A stretch of 16,560 bases of DNA from an uncultured Oscillospiraceae bacterium (GCA_934646175.1 CAKUEI010000034.1:1-16560); one strand, 5' to 3'; shown: positions 1-9,754, numbered from the stretch's first letter. Notes: generated by a model not told the origin, from the sequence alone. A program made the numbers and translations.

Positions 1-759
1 GTCCTCAAAAGCTTTCTGCACCCGCTCGTCCTCGATGACCACCTGATCGATATGGGTGCCGAAGGTGGTGTGACGGCAGTGGTCGGACCAGTAGGTGTCT
101 ACCAACCGCAGCTCGGTCACCGTGGGATTGCGGCGCTCCTCCTCCCGGAAATAGGTCTGCAAAAAGGTAAGGTCCGCAAGGTCCATGGCAAGGCCGTACT
201 CCCGCAGCATGGCGGCAAGACCCGCTTCGTCAAGGGCAGTGAAGCCCTCCAGCGTCTTCACCGGCTGCGGCTCCGGGAAGCTCTGGTGCAGTGTCTCCGG
301 CTTCTCCATGGCAGCGCGGCGGCTCTCCACGGGGTTGATGAGGTAATGCTCCACTCGCTGCCGCTCGTCCTCCGTAAAGGTGCCGGAGAGAACATACACC
401 CGGGCGCAGGCGGCCCGGGGCCGCTCACCGCCAGTGAGCAGCTGGATGCACTGAGCGGCGGAATCCGCCCGCTGATCGTACTGTCCGGGCAGAGCCTCCA
501 CCGCCAGCACAAAGGCGGGGCCGTCAGGCGCCGGCATCTCTTCATCGTATACCAGGTCCACCTGCAGCTCGGCAAGGACGTTGGTGCGGGCGGCCAGGTA
601 TTCCTCTCCGCTCACGCCCTCTACGTCATAGCGGTTCAGTACCCGCACGCCAGTGAGGCCGGAAAGGCCCAGCTGCTCGCGCAGCTCCCGCTCCAGGTTC
701 TTCGCCTCACCGTCAAAGCCGGGCTTTTTCTCCACAAAACAACGAAATACGGTCTTCAT
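1..759 (-). CDS. purL: Phosphoribosylformylglycinamidine synthase, 5' part (partial at window edge)
   Basis: The first 253 codons of a large gene that runs off the left edge. PurL converts formylglycinamide ribonucleotide (FGAR) to FGAM with ATP and glutamine in de novo purine synthesis, in the cytoplasm. The fragment starts with a PurS-like N-terminal domain (residues about 1-75, with LNRYDVEGVS at 41-50) and reaches the hallmark DTYWSDHCRHTTF at 221-233, the start of the first synthase domain. This order of domains in one chain fits the long, single-chain clostridial form of about 1,250 residues rather than the separate PurS/PurL/PurQ of Bacillus; that length is family knowledge, since the rest is not visible. 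The ATG at 757-759 is preceded by GGGAGGA (769-775), about nine bases upstream. It follows the solute-binding lipoprotein gene by 32 bases with no terminator between, so co-transcription is likely. Confidence 0.95.
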   Translation of the reverse strand, partial: MKTVFRCFVEKKPGFDGEAKNLERELREQLGLSGLTGVRVLNRYDVEGVSGEEYLAARTNVLAELQVDLVYDEEMPAPDGPAFVLAVEALPGQYDQRADSAAQCIQLLTGGERPRAACARVYVLSGTFTEDERQRVEHYLINPVESRRAAMEKPETLHQSFPEPQPVKTLEGFTALDEAGLAAMLREYGLAMDLADLTFLQTYFREEERRNPTVTELRLVDTYWSDHCRHTTFGTHIDQVVIEDERVQKAFED

Positions 760-791
760 CTCTCTTGTTCCTCCCATAGTCTCTTCATCCG

Positions 792-2300
792 TCAGGAAAA
801 GCTCCACTGCTCCATGCCGTGGAACGCATTGCCCCATATGGGCGTAAGGCCGCTCATGCGGTTCCACTGGGTCAGGACCGAGCCGGTCTTGAAGCACAGC
901 GGCGCAATGGGCGTTTTTTCCGTAAGGTCCGCGTACAAGGCTTTGGCCGCCGTCGGGCGGGTCACCTCGTCCGAGGCCCGAAAGGCTGCCAGCAGCTGAT
1001 CGGTCGTCCCGTCGGCATAGCCGCCGAAGTTCAGGCTGCGGCCGCTGGCCGTCAGGGCGGTGGGGTCAAAGTCTGCGGTCATGGCCACCTCGGCCAGATA
1101 CAGGTCAAAGCTGCCGTTTGATAGGGCGGCGGCGTAATCGTCATAGGGGAGCTTTTCCACCGAAACGTTCAGGCCGTACTCCTCCAGCCGGGCGGCAATG
1201 CGGTCCGCCGCGCTGACCTTGAAGGTGTTCTCGCTGCACACCAGCAGCTTTAAGGTCCGGATCCGGCTTTTCCCGATGAGTTCCTTCAGGGCCGCACCGT
1301 TGTCCGACGCCGTACTGCCGAATTCCGCGTCATAGAGGGGCGACGCGGGGGACACCGGCAGGGCCGCCGCCTTCCCGTGGTGGGCAAAGCAGCTGCTGAC
1401 CAGCGCGGCGCGGTCGATGGCCAACGAAATTGCCTTCCGCAGGGTCTGGTCGGCACAGGGGCTGTCCCCCGCGGCGCGAAATCCCAGATAAATGAGGTTG
1501 GTGGTGTCAAATTCCCACACGGCGTAATCGCTGGAAAAGCCCGGTGCGCTGCTGCCGGTAAAATCGGTGACCACCAGATCCGCCTCCCGGGTGTCAAAGG
1601 CGTACATCAGGTCTTCGTCCGCCGTGATCTCCATCAGCGCGATGGGGTCTACGCCGATCCGGCGCTCCCCCGCCTGCCACCAGTCATCCCGCAGACTGAG
1701 GACGCTGCCCGCGTCTCCCTCCACCAGACAGTATGGTCCTGTACCCGCCGGACGGCTGTCCGTTCCCTTGGCAAGGGGCACATCCAGCAGGGCGGGCAGG
1801 GCGCCGTTCCCGGAGGAAAGCGTCACCACAACGGTGTCCTCCCCCTCCGCGGTCACCGACTGAATGGCGGACAGCCGCTTTTGAAAGCGGGAAGAACTGC
1901 CCCGGGCGGTGTTTAGGGCCGCCGCCGCGTCCGCCGCGGTCAGCACCGTTCCGTCCGACCATGTAACGTCGCTGCGCAGGGTGAAGGTCCACTTTGTGGC
2001 GTCTTCATTGCAGGTATAGCTGCGGCAGAGCACCATCTGGGGCGTAAAGCTCTCATCCAGTTCGAACAGCCCTTCATATAAAAGAGGGGCCAGCGTCAGG
2101 TTGCTTTTGTTCTGACTGAGGGCGGGGTGCATACTCTCCCGGCTGTCCACCGGCAGGGTGAGCTGGCCGCTCTGCTCCTGCGGGTGCGTACTCTCCTCCG
2201 TGGGAGAGGGCGACGGCGTGTCCTTTCCGTTTCCGCAGCCTGCCAGCAGGGCAAGCAGCAGACAGAATACGGAAAGGAGGCAAACAGTCCGTCTTTTCAT
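792..2300 (-). CDS. ABC transporter solute-binding lipoprotein, peptide-binding family (SBP_bac_5)
   Basis: A 502-residue extracytoplasmic binding protein of the oligopeptide/nickel family (OppA/DppA-like). A lipoprotein signal fills residues 1-22: basic MKRR, a hydrophobic core, then LLAGC with Cys22 as the lipid-modified residue, followed by a Ser/Thr/Pro-rich linker. The mature part has the family pattern: LTLAPLLYEGLFELDESFTPQ near the N-terminus, then WTFTLRSDVTWSDGT and a helix beginning LTAADAAAAL. Length is slightly short for OppA (about 540). The open frame extends 44 codons upstream, but the ATG at 2298-2300 is chosen because it begins the signal peptide and has AAGGAGG just upstream (2312-2318). 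No permease or ATPase is in view, so it is an orphan here. It lies 23 bases after pgeF and 32 before purL. The ligand cannot be read from sequence; peptides are the family default. Confidence 0.9.
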   Translation of the reverse strand: MKRRTVCLLSVFCLLLALLAGCGNGKDTPSPSPTEESTHPQEQSGQLTLPVDSRESMHPALSQNKSNLTLAPLLYEGLFELDESFTPQMVLCRSYTCNEDATKWTFTLRSDVTWSDGTVLTAADAAAALNTARGSSSRFQKRLSAIQSVTAEGEDTVVVTLSSGNGALPALLDVPLAKGTDSRPAGTGPYCLVEGDAGSVLSLRDDWWQAGERRIGVDPIALMEITADEDLMYAFDTREADLVVTDFTGSSAPGFSSDYAVWEFDTTNLIYLGFRAAGDSPCADQTLRKAISLAIDRAALVSSCFAHHGKAAALPVSPASPLYDAEFGSTASDNGAALKELIGKSRIRTLKLLVCSENTFKVSAADRIAARLEEYGLNVSVEKLPYDDYAAALSNGSFDLYLAEVAMTADFDPTALTASGRSLNFGGYADGTTDQLLAAFRASDEVTRPTAAKALYADLTEKTPIAPLCFKTGSVLTQWNRMSGLTPIWGNAFHGMEQWSFS

Positions 2301-2323
2301 GCGGCGCTGCGCCTCCTTCCCTG

Positions 2324-3154
2324 TTATAACGTGGCTTCCGATTCCTTCAGCATGATGATGGACGCGCCGCTGCCCCGTTTCCCCTCGGTGGCCCGGTGGG
2401 ACCAGTAGCGGTCGCACCGGCAGACAGTGCACGCCTCCGAGCAGTCGATCTGCCTTTCCGGCACACCGGCCTTCTTCAGCCAGGCGGCGTTCAGGCCCTT
2501 CAGATCCACCCGGAATTTTCCCGCGGGCAGGCTCTGGATAAAGGGCAGGGCCGCCGCGCCCAGCTTTTCGGTCATGGCGTTGGGCACGTCCTCATGGGTC
2601 TCAAAGCAGCACCGGCCGATGCCCGGGCCGATGGCCGCCACCATGTCCTCCGGCCGGCAGCCGAAGGTCAGGCTCATTTTCTCCACGGTCTTGGCGGCAA
2701 TGCCCGCCGCAGTGCCCCGCCATCCGGCGTGGGCCGCGCCGATGACCCGGCGCACCGGGTCGTAAAGCAGCACCGGAATGCAGTCCGCCGCGAACACCAC
2801 CAGGGCAAGGCCCGGGATATCGGTGATCAGCCCGTCGGTCTCGTACCGCTCCGGGTCATAAAGGTCCTTTTTCACGTCCGCCGTGGTCACCAGACGCACC
2901 TGGGCACTGTGGACCTGATTGCTCATGACGATGCGCTTCACATCCGCCCCGATGGCAGCGCAGAAACGGCGGTAATTCTCCCGCACATGCTCCGGCTCGT
3001 CCCCCCGGGTGGTGCCCAGGTTCATGGAGCTCCAGATGCCCTCGGACACGCCGCCCAGCCGGGTAGAGAACCCGTGGCAGATACCCCCGGCCTCTTCCAG
3101 CAGGGTGGAGGAATCGTAGCTCACGCCGCCGTTTGTTTTTTCGCAGACACTCAT
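2324..3154 (-). CDS. pgeF: PgeF/YfiH-type multicopper-oxidase-fold protein (purine nucleoside phosphorylase / peptidoglycan editing factor)
   Basis: A 276-residue member of the YfiH/YlmD/LACC1 family, once annotated as polyphenol oxidase or laccase. Characterised members phosphorolyse or deaminate purine nucleosides, and the E. coli protein limits misincorporation into peptidoglycan precursors; which role holds here is not known. The family's zinc-ligand residues are present: His82 in NQVHSAQV, Cys125 in FAADCIPVLLYDP and His142 in GAAHAGWRGT. Also typical are GFSTRLGGVS at 28-37 and the C-terminal DRYWSHRATEGKRGSG. Length is normal for the family. The ATG at 3152-3154 has AAAGGAG (3161-3167) seven bases upstream. 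It is first of a pgeF / binding protein / purL set; a purine link with purL is plausible but inferred. I see no convincing promoter in the 209 bases before it. Confidence 0.92.
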   Translation of the reverse strand: MSVCEKTNGGVSYDSSTLLEEAGGICHGFSTRLGGVSEGIWSSMNLGTTRGDEPEHVRENYRRFCAAIGADVKRIVMSNQVHSAQVRLVTTADVKKDLYDPERYETDGLITDIPGLALVVFAADCIPVLLYDPVRRVIGAAHAGWRGTAAGIAAKTVEKMSLTFGCRPEDMVAAIGPGIGRCCFETHEDVPNAMTEKLGAAALPFIQSLPAGKFRVDLKGLNAAWLKKAGVPERQIDCSEACTVCRCDRYWSHRATEGKRGSGASIIMLKESEATL

Positions 3155-3215
3155 GACTGTCTCCTTTGAACGTTTCCCCTTCGGTTACTGCTCATACTCA
3201 TGCATGATCCAAATC

Positions 3216-3363
3216 ACTGCTGATCCAGATGGTACCTCCCCCACGTGCCTTCCGGCCCGTGGGGGGGCCCGCTTCCTTTGCGCGGCGGAAGTCAATTCCG
3301 CCTTGCGCCAGGATTTTGCTTTGCAAAATGCCTGTTTACGTCGTCCGCATCCGGCTCAGCGTT

Positions 3364-3385
<22 letters not shown>
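3216..3385. repeat. Hairpin-rich intergenic element bounded by 20-bp imperfect direct repeats of the secA 3' end
   Basis: The 20 bases at 3366-3385, which encode the last residues of SecA, recur at 3216-3235 with one mismatch, exactly 150 bases apart and in the same orientation. On the minus strand the distal copy still reads YHLDQQ-stop, against YHPDQQ-stop in SecA. Between the copies lie four hairpins: 3238-3265 (CCCCCACG/CGTGGGGG with an inner GCC/GGC), 3280-3308 (GGCGGAA/TTCCGCC plus GCGC/GCGC), 3313-3329 (ATTTTGC/GCAAAAT) and 3348-3381 (CATCCGG/CCGGATG with TCAGC/GCTGA, spanning the secA stop). This looks like a REP- or MITE-like intergenic repeat, or a scar of recombination at the secA end. 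None of the hairpins has a good U-tract, so the element is not an obvious intrinsic terminator, though it could protect the secA mRNA end. Confidence 0.6.
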
Positions 3386-6120
<2,735 letters not shown>

Positions 6121-6188
6121 AGTCTTTGCTCCTTATAGTTTCAGATTACTCTTACCTTTTTAAGAGGGAAATCACAAAAATTCAATTT

Positions 6189-6197
6189 ATCATACCA
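6189..6197 (-). promoter_or_regulatory. Probable secA promoter (extended -10)
   Basis: On the minus strand TATGAT (6189-6194) is preceded by TGG, giving an extended -10 of the TGnTATGAT type. The -35 position 17 bases upstream is only T-rich and does not match TTGACA, so the extended -10 would carry recognition. The implied start near 6182 gives an untranslated leader of about 60 bases before secA. Confidence 0.5.
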
Positions 6198-6333
6198 CAA
6201 GCTAAGAGAAGAAAAAAGTCCTAAATATGAACAAATTCGCTTCTTCGTCGTTTTCTCTGCCCGAAAAAACGGCGAAGGGGGCTGCAAGCGTCCCATTTCC
6301 GTGTCATTTCAAGGCAAAAAGTTCCGATTTCCC

Positions 6334-6362
6334 TTGACAAGCACCCCTTGCGCTGATATACT
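6334..6362 (+). promoter_or_regulatory. Strong sigma-A promoter of the rplU operon
   Basis: TTGACA (6334-6339, perfect -35) and TATACT (6357-6362, one mismatch) are separated by exactly 17 bases, and a TG two bases upstream of the -10 makes it an extended -10 as well. This is the best promoter in the window and suits ribosomal protein genes. Transcription would begin near 6369. Confidence 0.9.
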
Positions 6363-6368
6363 ATCAAA

Positions 6369-6446
6369 GCCGCATTGAACGGGTCCCAAGGGTGAGGTGC
6401 GTCCTCAACGCCCGGGAGAGCGAGACTCTATGAATAAAGAGAGGTG
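6369..6446 (+). promoter_or_regulatory. Ribosomal protein L21 leader (cis-regulatory RNA)
   Basis: The roughly 85-base leader between the predicted start and rplU is folded and has the look of the Firmicute L21 leader, thought to let L21 repress its own operon. Visible are the block around AGGGTGAGGTGCGTCCTCAACGCCC, where TGAGG pairs with CCTCA and outer G-runs face C-runs, and a downstream AGAG-CGAGA-CTCT hairpin ending just before the ribosome site GAGAGGTG. Assignment to the family is from memory of its general pattern and position; a covariance-model search would settle it. Confidence 0.7.
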
Positions 6447-6454
6447 CAAAAAGC

Positions 6455-6766
6455 ATGCACGCAATCATCGAAACCGGCGGTAAGCAGTACAAGGTCGCAG
6501 AGGGCGACGTCATCTATGTGGAGAAGCTGGACGCCGCTGCCGGCGACAACCTGACCTTCGACAAGGTCCTGGCTGTGCTGGACGGCGAGAAGGCCACCTT
6601 CGGCACCCCCGTGGTGGAAGGCGCTTCCGTGGAAGCAAGCGTGGTCAAGAACGGCAAGGGCAAGAAGATCCTGGTCTTCAAGTACAAGCCGAAGAAGGGC
6701 TATCGCAAGCGTCAGGGCCATCGTCAGCCGTACACCAAGGTGCAGATCGGCAAGATCAATGCCTAA
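6455..6766 (+). CDS. rplU: 50S ribosomal protein L21
   Basis: A 103-residue protein of normal L21 length that binds 23S rRNA in the large subunit. It starts MHAIIETGGKQYKVAEGD and ends with the conserved basic stretch around YKPKKGYRKRQGHRQPYT (residues about 77-94) that contacts rRNA. ATG at 6455 has GAGAGGTG upstream. First gene of rplU-prp-rpmA, driven by the strong promoter at 6334-6362 and probably controlled through its leader. Confidence 0.98.
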   Translation: MHAIIETGGKQYKVAEGDVIYVEKLDAAAGDNLTFDKVLAVLDGEKATFGTPVVEGASVEASVVKNGKGKKILVFKYKPKKGYRKRQGHRQPYTKVQIGKINA

Positions 6767-6769
6767 GTT

Positions 6770-7099
6770 ATGATCACGGTATCATTTCATACCGAGGGCA
6801 CCCGCATCACCGGCTTTGAGGTTCAGGGCCACAGCGGGCTCGCCCCGGCGGGAGAGGACATTCTCTGCGCCGCCGTCACCAGCGCCGTCCGGCTGACCGA
6901 ATGCGCGGTCAACGAGGTGCTGGGGCTGGGGGCCGCCGTCAAGGTGAATGAGAAAAACGCATCCATCTCCCTCAAGCTCCCCGGCGGACTGGGGCAGACC
7001 AATGAGAGCACGTGCCAGACCCTTTTGACCGGGCTGATGGTCTACCTGACAGAGCTGAACGGGGAATATCCCGACAACATCATCGTCTTGGAGGTGTAA
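6770..7099 (+). CDS. prp: Ribosomal-processing cysteine protease Prp (YsxB family)
   Basis: A 109-residue protein that cuts the N-terminal extension off ribosomal protein L27 before assembly. The catalytic dyad is visible: His21 in VQGHSG and Cys33 in EDILCAAVTSAV, with the usual spacing. Its substrate site is present in the next gene (rpmA, LQFF-AHKKG), which is strong support. It begins three bases after the rplU stop and I see no Shine-Dalgarno sequence before the ATG, so translation is probably coupled to rplU. Gene order rplU-prp-rpmA is the normal Firmicute arrangement. Confidence 0.95.
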   Translation: MITVSFHTEGTRITGFEVQGHSGLAPAGEDILCAAVTSAVRLTECAVNEVLGLGAAVKVNEKNASISLKLPGGLGQTNESTCQTLLTGLMVYLTELNGEYPDNIIVLEV

Positions 7100-7102
7100 T
7101 TC

Positions 7103-7387
7103 ATGCTGAACATCGGACTTCAATTCTTCGCTCATAAAAAGGGCGTTGGTTCCACCCGTAACGGCCGCGACAGCGAGGCAAAGCGCCTGGGCGTCAAGCG
7201 GGCCGACGGCCAGTTCGTTCTGGCGGGCAACATTCTCGTCCGTCAGCGCGGCACCCACATTCACCCGGGCGTCAACGTGGGCAAGGGCAGCGACGATACG
7301 CTGTTCGCCCTGAAGGACGGCACGGTCAAGTTCGAGCGTCTGGGCAAGGATCGCAAGCAGGTTTCCATCGTTGAGGCCGCTCAGTAA
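7103..7387 (+). CDS. rpmA: 50S ribosomal protein L27 precursor with cleavable N-terminal extension
   Basis: A 94-residue L27 whose mature N-terminus reaches the peptidyl-transferase centre. The first nine residues, MLNIGLQFF, form the extension that Prp removes, leaving AHKKGVGSTRNGRDS as the mature start. The rest is canonical, with QRGTHIHPGVNVGKGSDDTLFA in the middle. GGAGG at 7090-7094 lies eight bases before the ATG. The gene sits three bases after prp and is followed by a strong terminator at 7421-7460. Confidence 0.98.
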   Translation: MLNIGLQFFAHKKGVGSTRNGRDSEAKRLGVKRADGQFVLAGNILVRQRGTHIHPGVNVGKGSDDTLFALKDGTVKFERLGKDRKQVSIVEAAQ

Positions 7388-7420
7388 TCCTTCTTCCTGA
7401 AGCTCAATCAAGTTGTGGTG

Positions 7421-7460
7421 AAACCGGCCTTGAACGCCCTGCGTTCGGGGCCGGTTTTTT
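7421..7460 (+). terminator. Intrinsic terminator between rpmA and obg
   Basis: A 17-bp stem (7421-7437 with 7441-7457, loop CCT) containing only two G-U wobbles is followed by a short T-run to 7460. It lies 33 bases after rpmA and should end most ribosomal-protein transcripts before obg. Confidence 0.9.
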
Positions 7461-7537
7461 CGCTCCATACCGGGCATCCTGTCCGGGGAGAGCGCCGCAG
7501 CTTTTTCTTCCATTCATTTCTTCCAGGAGGTGCTTTT

Positions 7538-8818
7538 ATGGCCGCACCATTCATTGATACCGCGCGCATCACCGTGCGCGCCGGAAACGGCGGGAACGGT
7601 GCCGTTTCCTTCCACCGGGAAAAGTACGTGGCAAACGGCGGGCCGGACGGCGGCGACGGCGGCCGCGGCGGCGACGTGATCCTGACGGTGGACCCCCACA
7701 TGTCCACCCTGATGGACTTCCGCGTGCGCAAAAAATACGTGGCGGGCAACGGAGCCGACGGCACCGGTAAGCGCTGCACCGGCAAGGACGGCGTCCCTCT
7801 GCTGCTGAAAGTGCCCCGGGGCACCGTCATCCGCGATGCCGCCACCCGTGAGATCATCTGCGACATGTCCGGGGACGAGCCCTTCGTCCTGGTCAAAGGC
7901 GGCAAGGGTGGTTGGGGCAACCAGCACTTCGCCACCCCCACCCGTCAGGTGCCCCGCTTTGCCAAGGCAGGCCTGCCCGGCGAGGTGCGCGATATCGTGC
8001 TGGAGCTGAAGCTGCTGGCCGACGTGGGGCTGGTGGGCTATCCCAACGTGGGCAAGTCCACCCTGCTCAGCGTGGTGACCAAGGCCACCCCCAAGATCGC
8101 CAACTATCACTTCACCACTCTGTTCCCCAATCTTGGTGTGGTGTACGTGGAAGAAGGGACCTCCTTCGTGCTGGCCGATATTCCCGGTATCATTGAGGGC
8201 GCGGCGGAAGGTGCCGGTCTGGGGCACGATTTCCTGCGGCATGTGGACCGCTGCCGCCTGCTCATCCACGTGGTGGACGTGTCCGGCAGCGAAGGCCGCG
8301 ACCCGGTGGAGGACTTCAAGACCATCAATGAGGAGCTGAAGCGCTACTCTCCCGAGCTTGCCTCCCGTAAAATGCTGGTGGCCGGGAACAAGGCGGACAT
8401 CGCCGCCGACCGCTCCGGGCTGGAGGCACTGAAAGCCTATGTGGAGGGCGAGGGAATGCGCTTCTTCGAGCTGTCCGCCGCCACCCATCAGGGCACCCGG
8501 GAGCTGATGTATGCCGCTGCGCAGGAGCTGCGTGATCTGCCGCCGGTGATCACCTATGAGCCGACCTATGTCCCCCGCCCGCCGGAGATCGACACCACCG
8601 AGGCTCTCTCCATCGAAGAGGTGGACGGCACCTGGATCGTGGAAGGGCCCTGGCTGCAGCGCCTGATGGCCAACGTGAACTTCGGCGATTACGAATCCCG
8701 CAACTGGTTCGACCGGGTCCTGCGGGAATCCGGCCTGTTCGACCGGCTGGAGGCCATGGGCATCAAGGACGGCGACATTGTGTCCATGTACAATCTGGAA
8801 TTTGAATATCAGTCCTGA
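7538..8818 (+). CDS. obg: GTPase Obg/CgtA
   Basis: A 426-residue essential GTPase involved in 50S subunit maturation and stress response. Domains: glycine-rich Obg fold (about 2-158, with NGGNGAVSFHREKYV and the GGDGGRGGDV run), G domain with P-loop GYPNVGKS (167-174), DIPG (214-217) and NKAD (284-287), and a C-terminal OCT domain (about 350-423) found mainly in Gram-positive Obg. An open frame extends 41 codons upstream, but that part overlaps the terminator and is not Obg-like; the ATG at 7538 is chosen because it begins AAPFIDTARITV and has AGGAGG (7525-7530) seven bases upstream. Only 77 bases separate the terminator from the start, and I see no clear promoter there, so expression may depend on read-through or on a promoter I did not recognise. 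Confidence 0.97.
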   Translation: MAAPFIDTARITVRAGNGGNGAVSFHREKYVANGGPDGGDGGRGGDVILTVDPHMSTLMDFRVRKKYVAGNGADGTGKRCTGKDGVPLLLKVPRGTVIRDAATREIICDMSGDEPFVLVKGGKGGWGNQHFATPTRQVPRFAKAGLPGEVRDIVLELKLLADVGLVGYPNVGKSTLLSVVTKATPKIANYHFTTLFPNLGVVYVEEGTSFVLADIPGIIEGAAEGAGLGHDFLRHVDRCRLLIHVVDVSGSEGRDPVEDFKTINEELKRYSPELASRKMLVAGNKADIAADRSGLEALKAYVEGEGMRFFELSAATHQGTRELMYAAAQELRDLPPVITYEPTYVPRPPEIDTTEALSIEEVDGTWIVEGPWLQRLMANVNFGDYESRNWFDRVLRESGLFDRLEAMGIKDGDIVSMYNLEFEYQS

Positions 8819-8825
8819 CCCAAAC

Positions 8826-8861
8826 AAGAAGCCCCCGGAGAACCTTCTCCGGGGGCTTCTT
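8826..8861. terminator. Bidirectional terminator between obg and the sleB-like gene
   Basis: A near-perfect inverted repeat (8826-8842 with 8845-8861, stem GAAGCCCCCGGAGAA) lies between two convergent genes, eight bases after the obg stop and directly against the minus-strand stop. T-rich sequence follows on both strands (TTCTTTC on plus, TTCTTGTTT on minus), so it probably serves both. Confidence 0.9.
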
Positions 8862-9671
8862 TCATGTATAGAACCGGTGACAGCCGATGGTATGGGAATA
8901 GGTGCGGTTTTTTACGATCCAACTGCCTGCCGACAGGGCGGGCGCGAAAAAGTAAAGGGCGTCCCCGCCGGTGTTGGCCTCCTCCAGCGCCAGCTTGGCG
9001 GCAATGACGCTGCGCTCCGTCGGCTTGTCATAGACGCTTCCGTTGGACACCGGTTCAAACTGGGTGATGCCGTCCCGCTGGTCGAAGACTACCGCCTTCA
9101 CGCTGTCCGGAAAGTCCGGACTTTTCACCCGGTTCAGCACCACGTTCCCCACGGCGATCTGCCCGGAGAGAGATTCCCCCCGGCTCTCTGCCGAAATAAT
9201 GCGGGACAGCCAGTACAGGTCCTCTTGATCGTAATAATCCGCCCCGGACAGGGCGCTGCCGCTGCCAGGAAGCACGGTGACCGTCCCTGGCGTCCAATTC
9301 ACCTGCGCCCCGAAGGCGGCGGCCGCCGCTCGCACGGGCACCCAGATGCGGTCATCCTTCAGCTGTACCCCGTCCGGAACGAAAAAACACCTTCCATTCA
9401 CCATCAGGTACTGCTCCCCGGGGACGGCGGTCAGGGTCCACCCGTTGGCAGATACCATGGCCGCGCCGCCCTCCCAGCGCACCTTCTCCGCGCCCATGGC
9501 TTCGGAAAAGGCCCGCAAGGCCACATAGGTGGTGCCGTTTTGCAGAAAAGCGTCTTTCCCGGAAAGCCGCCAGCTGCCGCTCTGTACCGTCACGTTCCCG
9601 GCAAAGACCGATGTGCTCAGGGCCAGCGCGGCTAAGATCAGGGCAAGCCCCCGTTTCCAATGTCGCTGCAT
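8862..9671 (-). CDS. Secreted cell-wall hydrolase, SleB family, with copper-amine-oxidase N-like domain
   Basis: A 269-residue secreted protein. Residues 1-24 are a signal peptide (MQRHWKRG, hydrophobic core, SVFA). Residues about 27-135 form a stalk of the copper-amine-oxidase N type (FLQNGTTYVALRAFSEAMGA, then VQLKDDRIWVPVRAAAAAFGAQVNW), common on clostridial wall proteins. Residues about 152-269 are the Hydrolase_2/SleB domain with the expected catalytic Glu162 in IISAESRGE, then GQIAVGNVVLNRVKSPDFPDSV and YFFAP. SleB enzymes are lytic transglycosylases of spore cortex; vegetative homologues trim peptidoglycan, so a spore role is not proven. The open frame begins further upstream, but the ATG at 9669-9671 starts the signal peptide and has AAAGGAG upstream. 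It has its own promoter and probably stands alone. Confidence 0.9.
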   Translation of the reverse strand: MQRHWKRGLALILAALALSTSVFAGNVTVQSGSWRLSGKDAFLQNGTTYVALRAFSEAMGAEKVRWEGGAAMVSANGWTLTAVPGEQYLMVNGRCFFVPDGVQLKDDRIWVPVRAAAAAFGAQVNWTPGTVTVLPGSGSALSGADYYDQEDLYWLSRIISAESRGESLSGQIAVGNVVLNRVKSPDFPDSVKAVVFDQRDGITQFEPVSNGSVYDKPTERSVIAAKLALEEANTGGDALYFFAPALSAGSWIVKNRTYSHTIGCHRFYT

Positions 9672-9701
9672 AAAAAGCTCCTTTCGGTTTTTTGTAACCG
9701 T

Positions 9702-9730
9702 ATTGTAACTTTTTTGCCGCAGCCGCGCAA
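9702..9730 (-). promoter_or_regulatory. Possible promoter of the sleB-like gene with overlapping direct repeat
   Basis: On the minus strand TTGCGC (9725-9730) and TACAAT (9702-9707) are 17 bases apart. The heptamer GTTACAA occurs twice, at 9703-9709 and 9692-9698, an 11-base period that overlaps the -10 and start region and could be an operator. Confidence 0.45.
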
Positions 9731-9754
9731 CCCGCAAGTATTGGAAACAGAGGA

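Larger units (their letters stand above)
6121..6454. other. Divergent intergenic control region between secA and rplU
   Basis: This 334-base gap has no gene I can support. Its secA half (6121-6240) is strikingly AT-rich against GC-rich neighbours, as expected of a promoter region. It holds the secA leader and promoter, an imperfect inverted repeat at 6243-6254/6266-6277 of unknown role, the rplU promoter (6334-6362) and the L21-type leader (about 6369-6446). Confidence 0.75.

Noticed and set aside
3185..3205. A six-codon minus-strand frame (MHEYEQ-stop) ahead of pgeF, as a possible leader peptide
   Set aside because: Too short, with no ribosome site, no following attenuator-like hairpin and no codon bias that would suggest sensing.
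6228..6338. A 36-codon open frame on the plus strand in the secA-rplU gap
   Set aside because: It starts without a ribosome site, ends inside the -35 box of the rplU promoter and has no supporting feature; probably chance.
7514..8827. A 437-codon open frame on the minus strand
   Set aside because: Antisense shadow of obg, with His/Gly-rich low-information sequence and no ribosome site or promoter.
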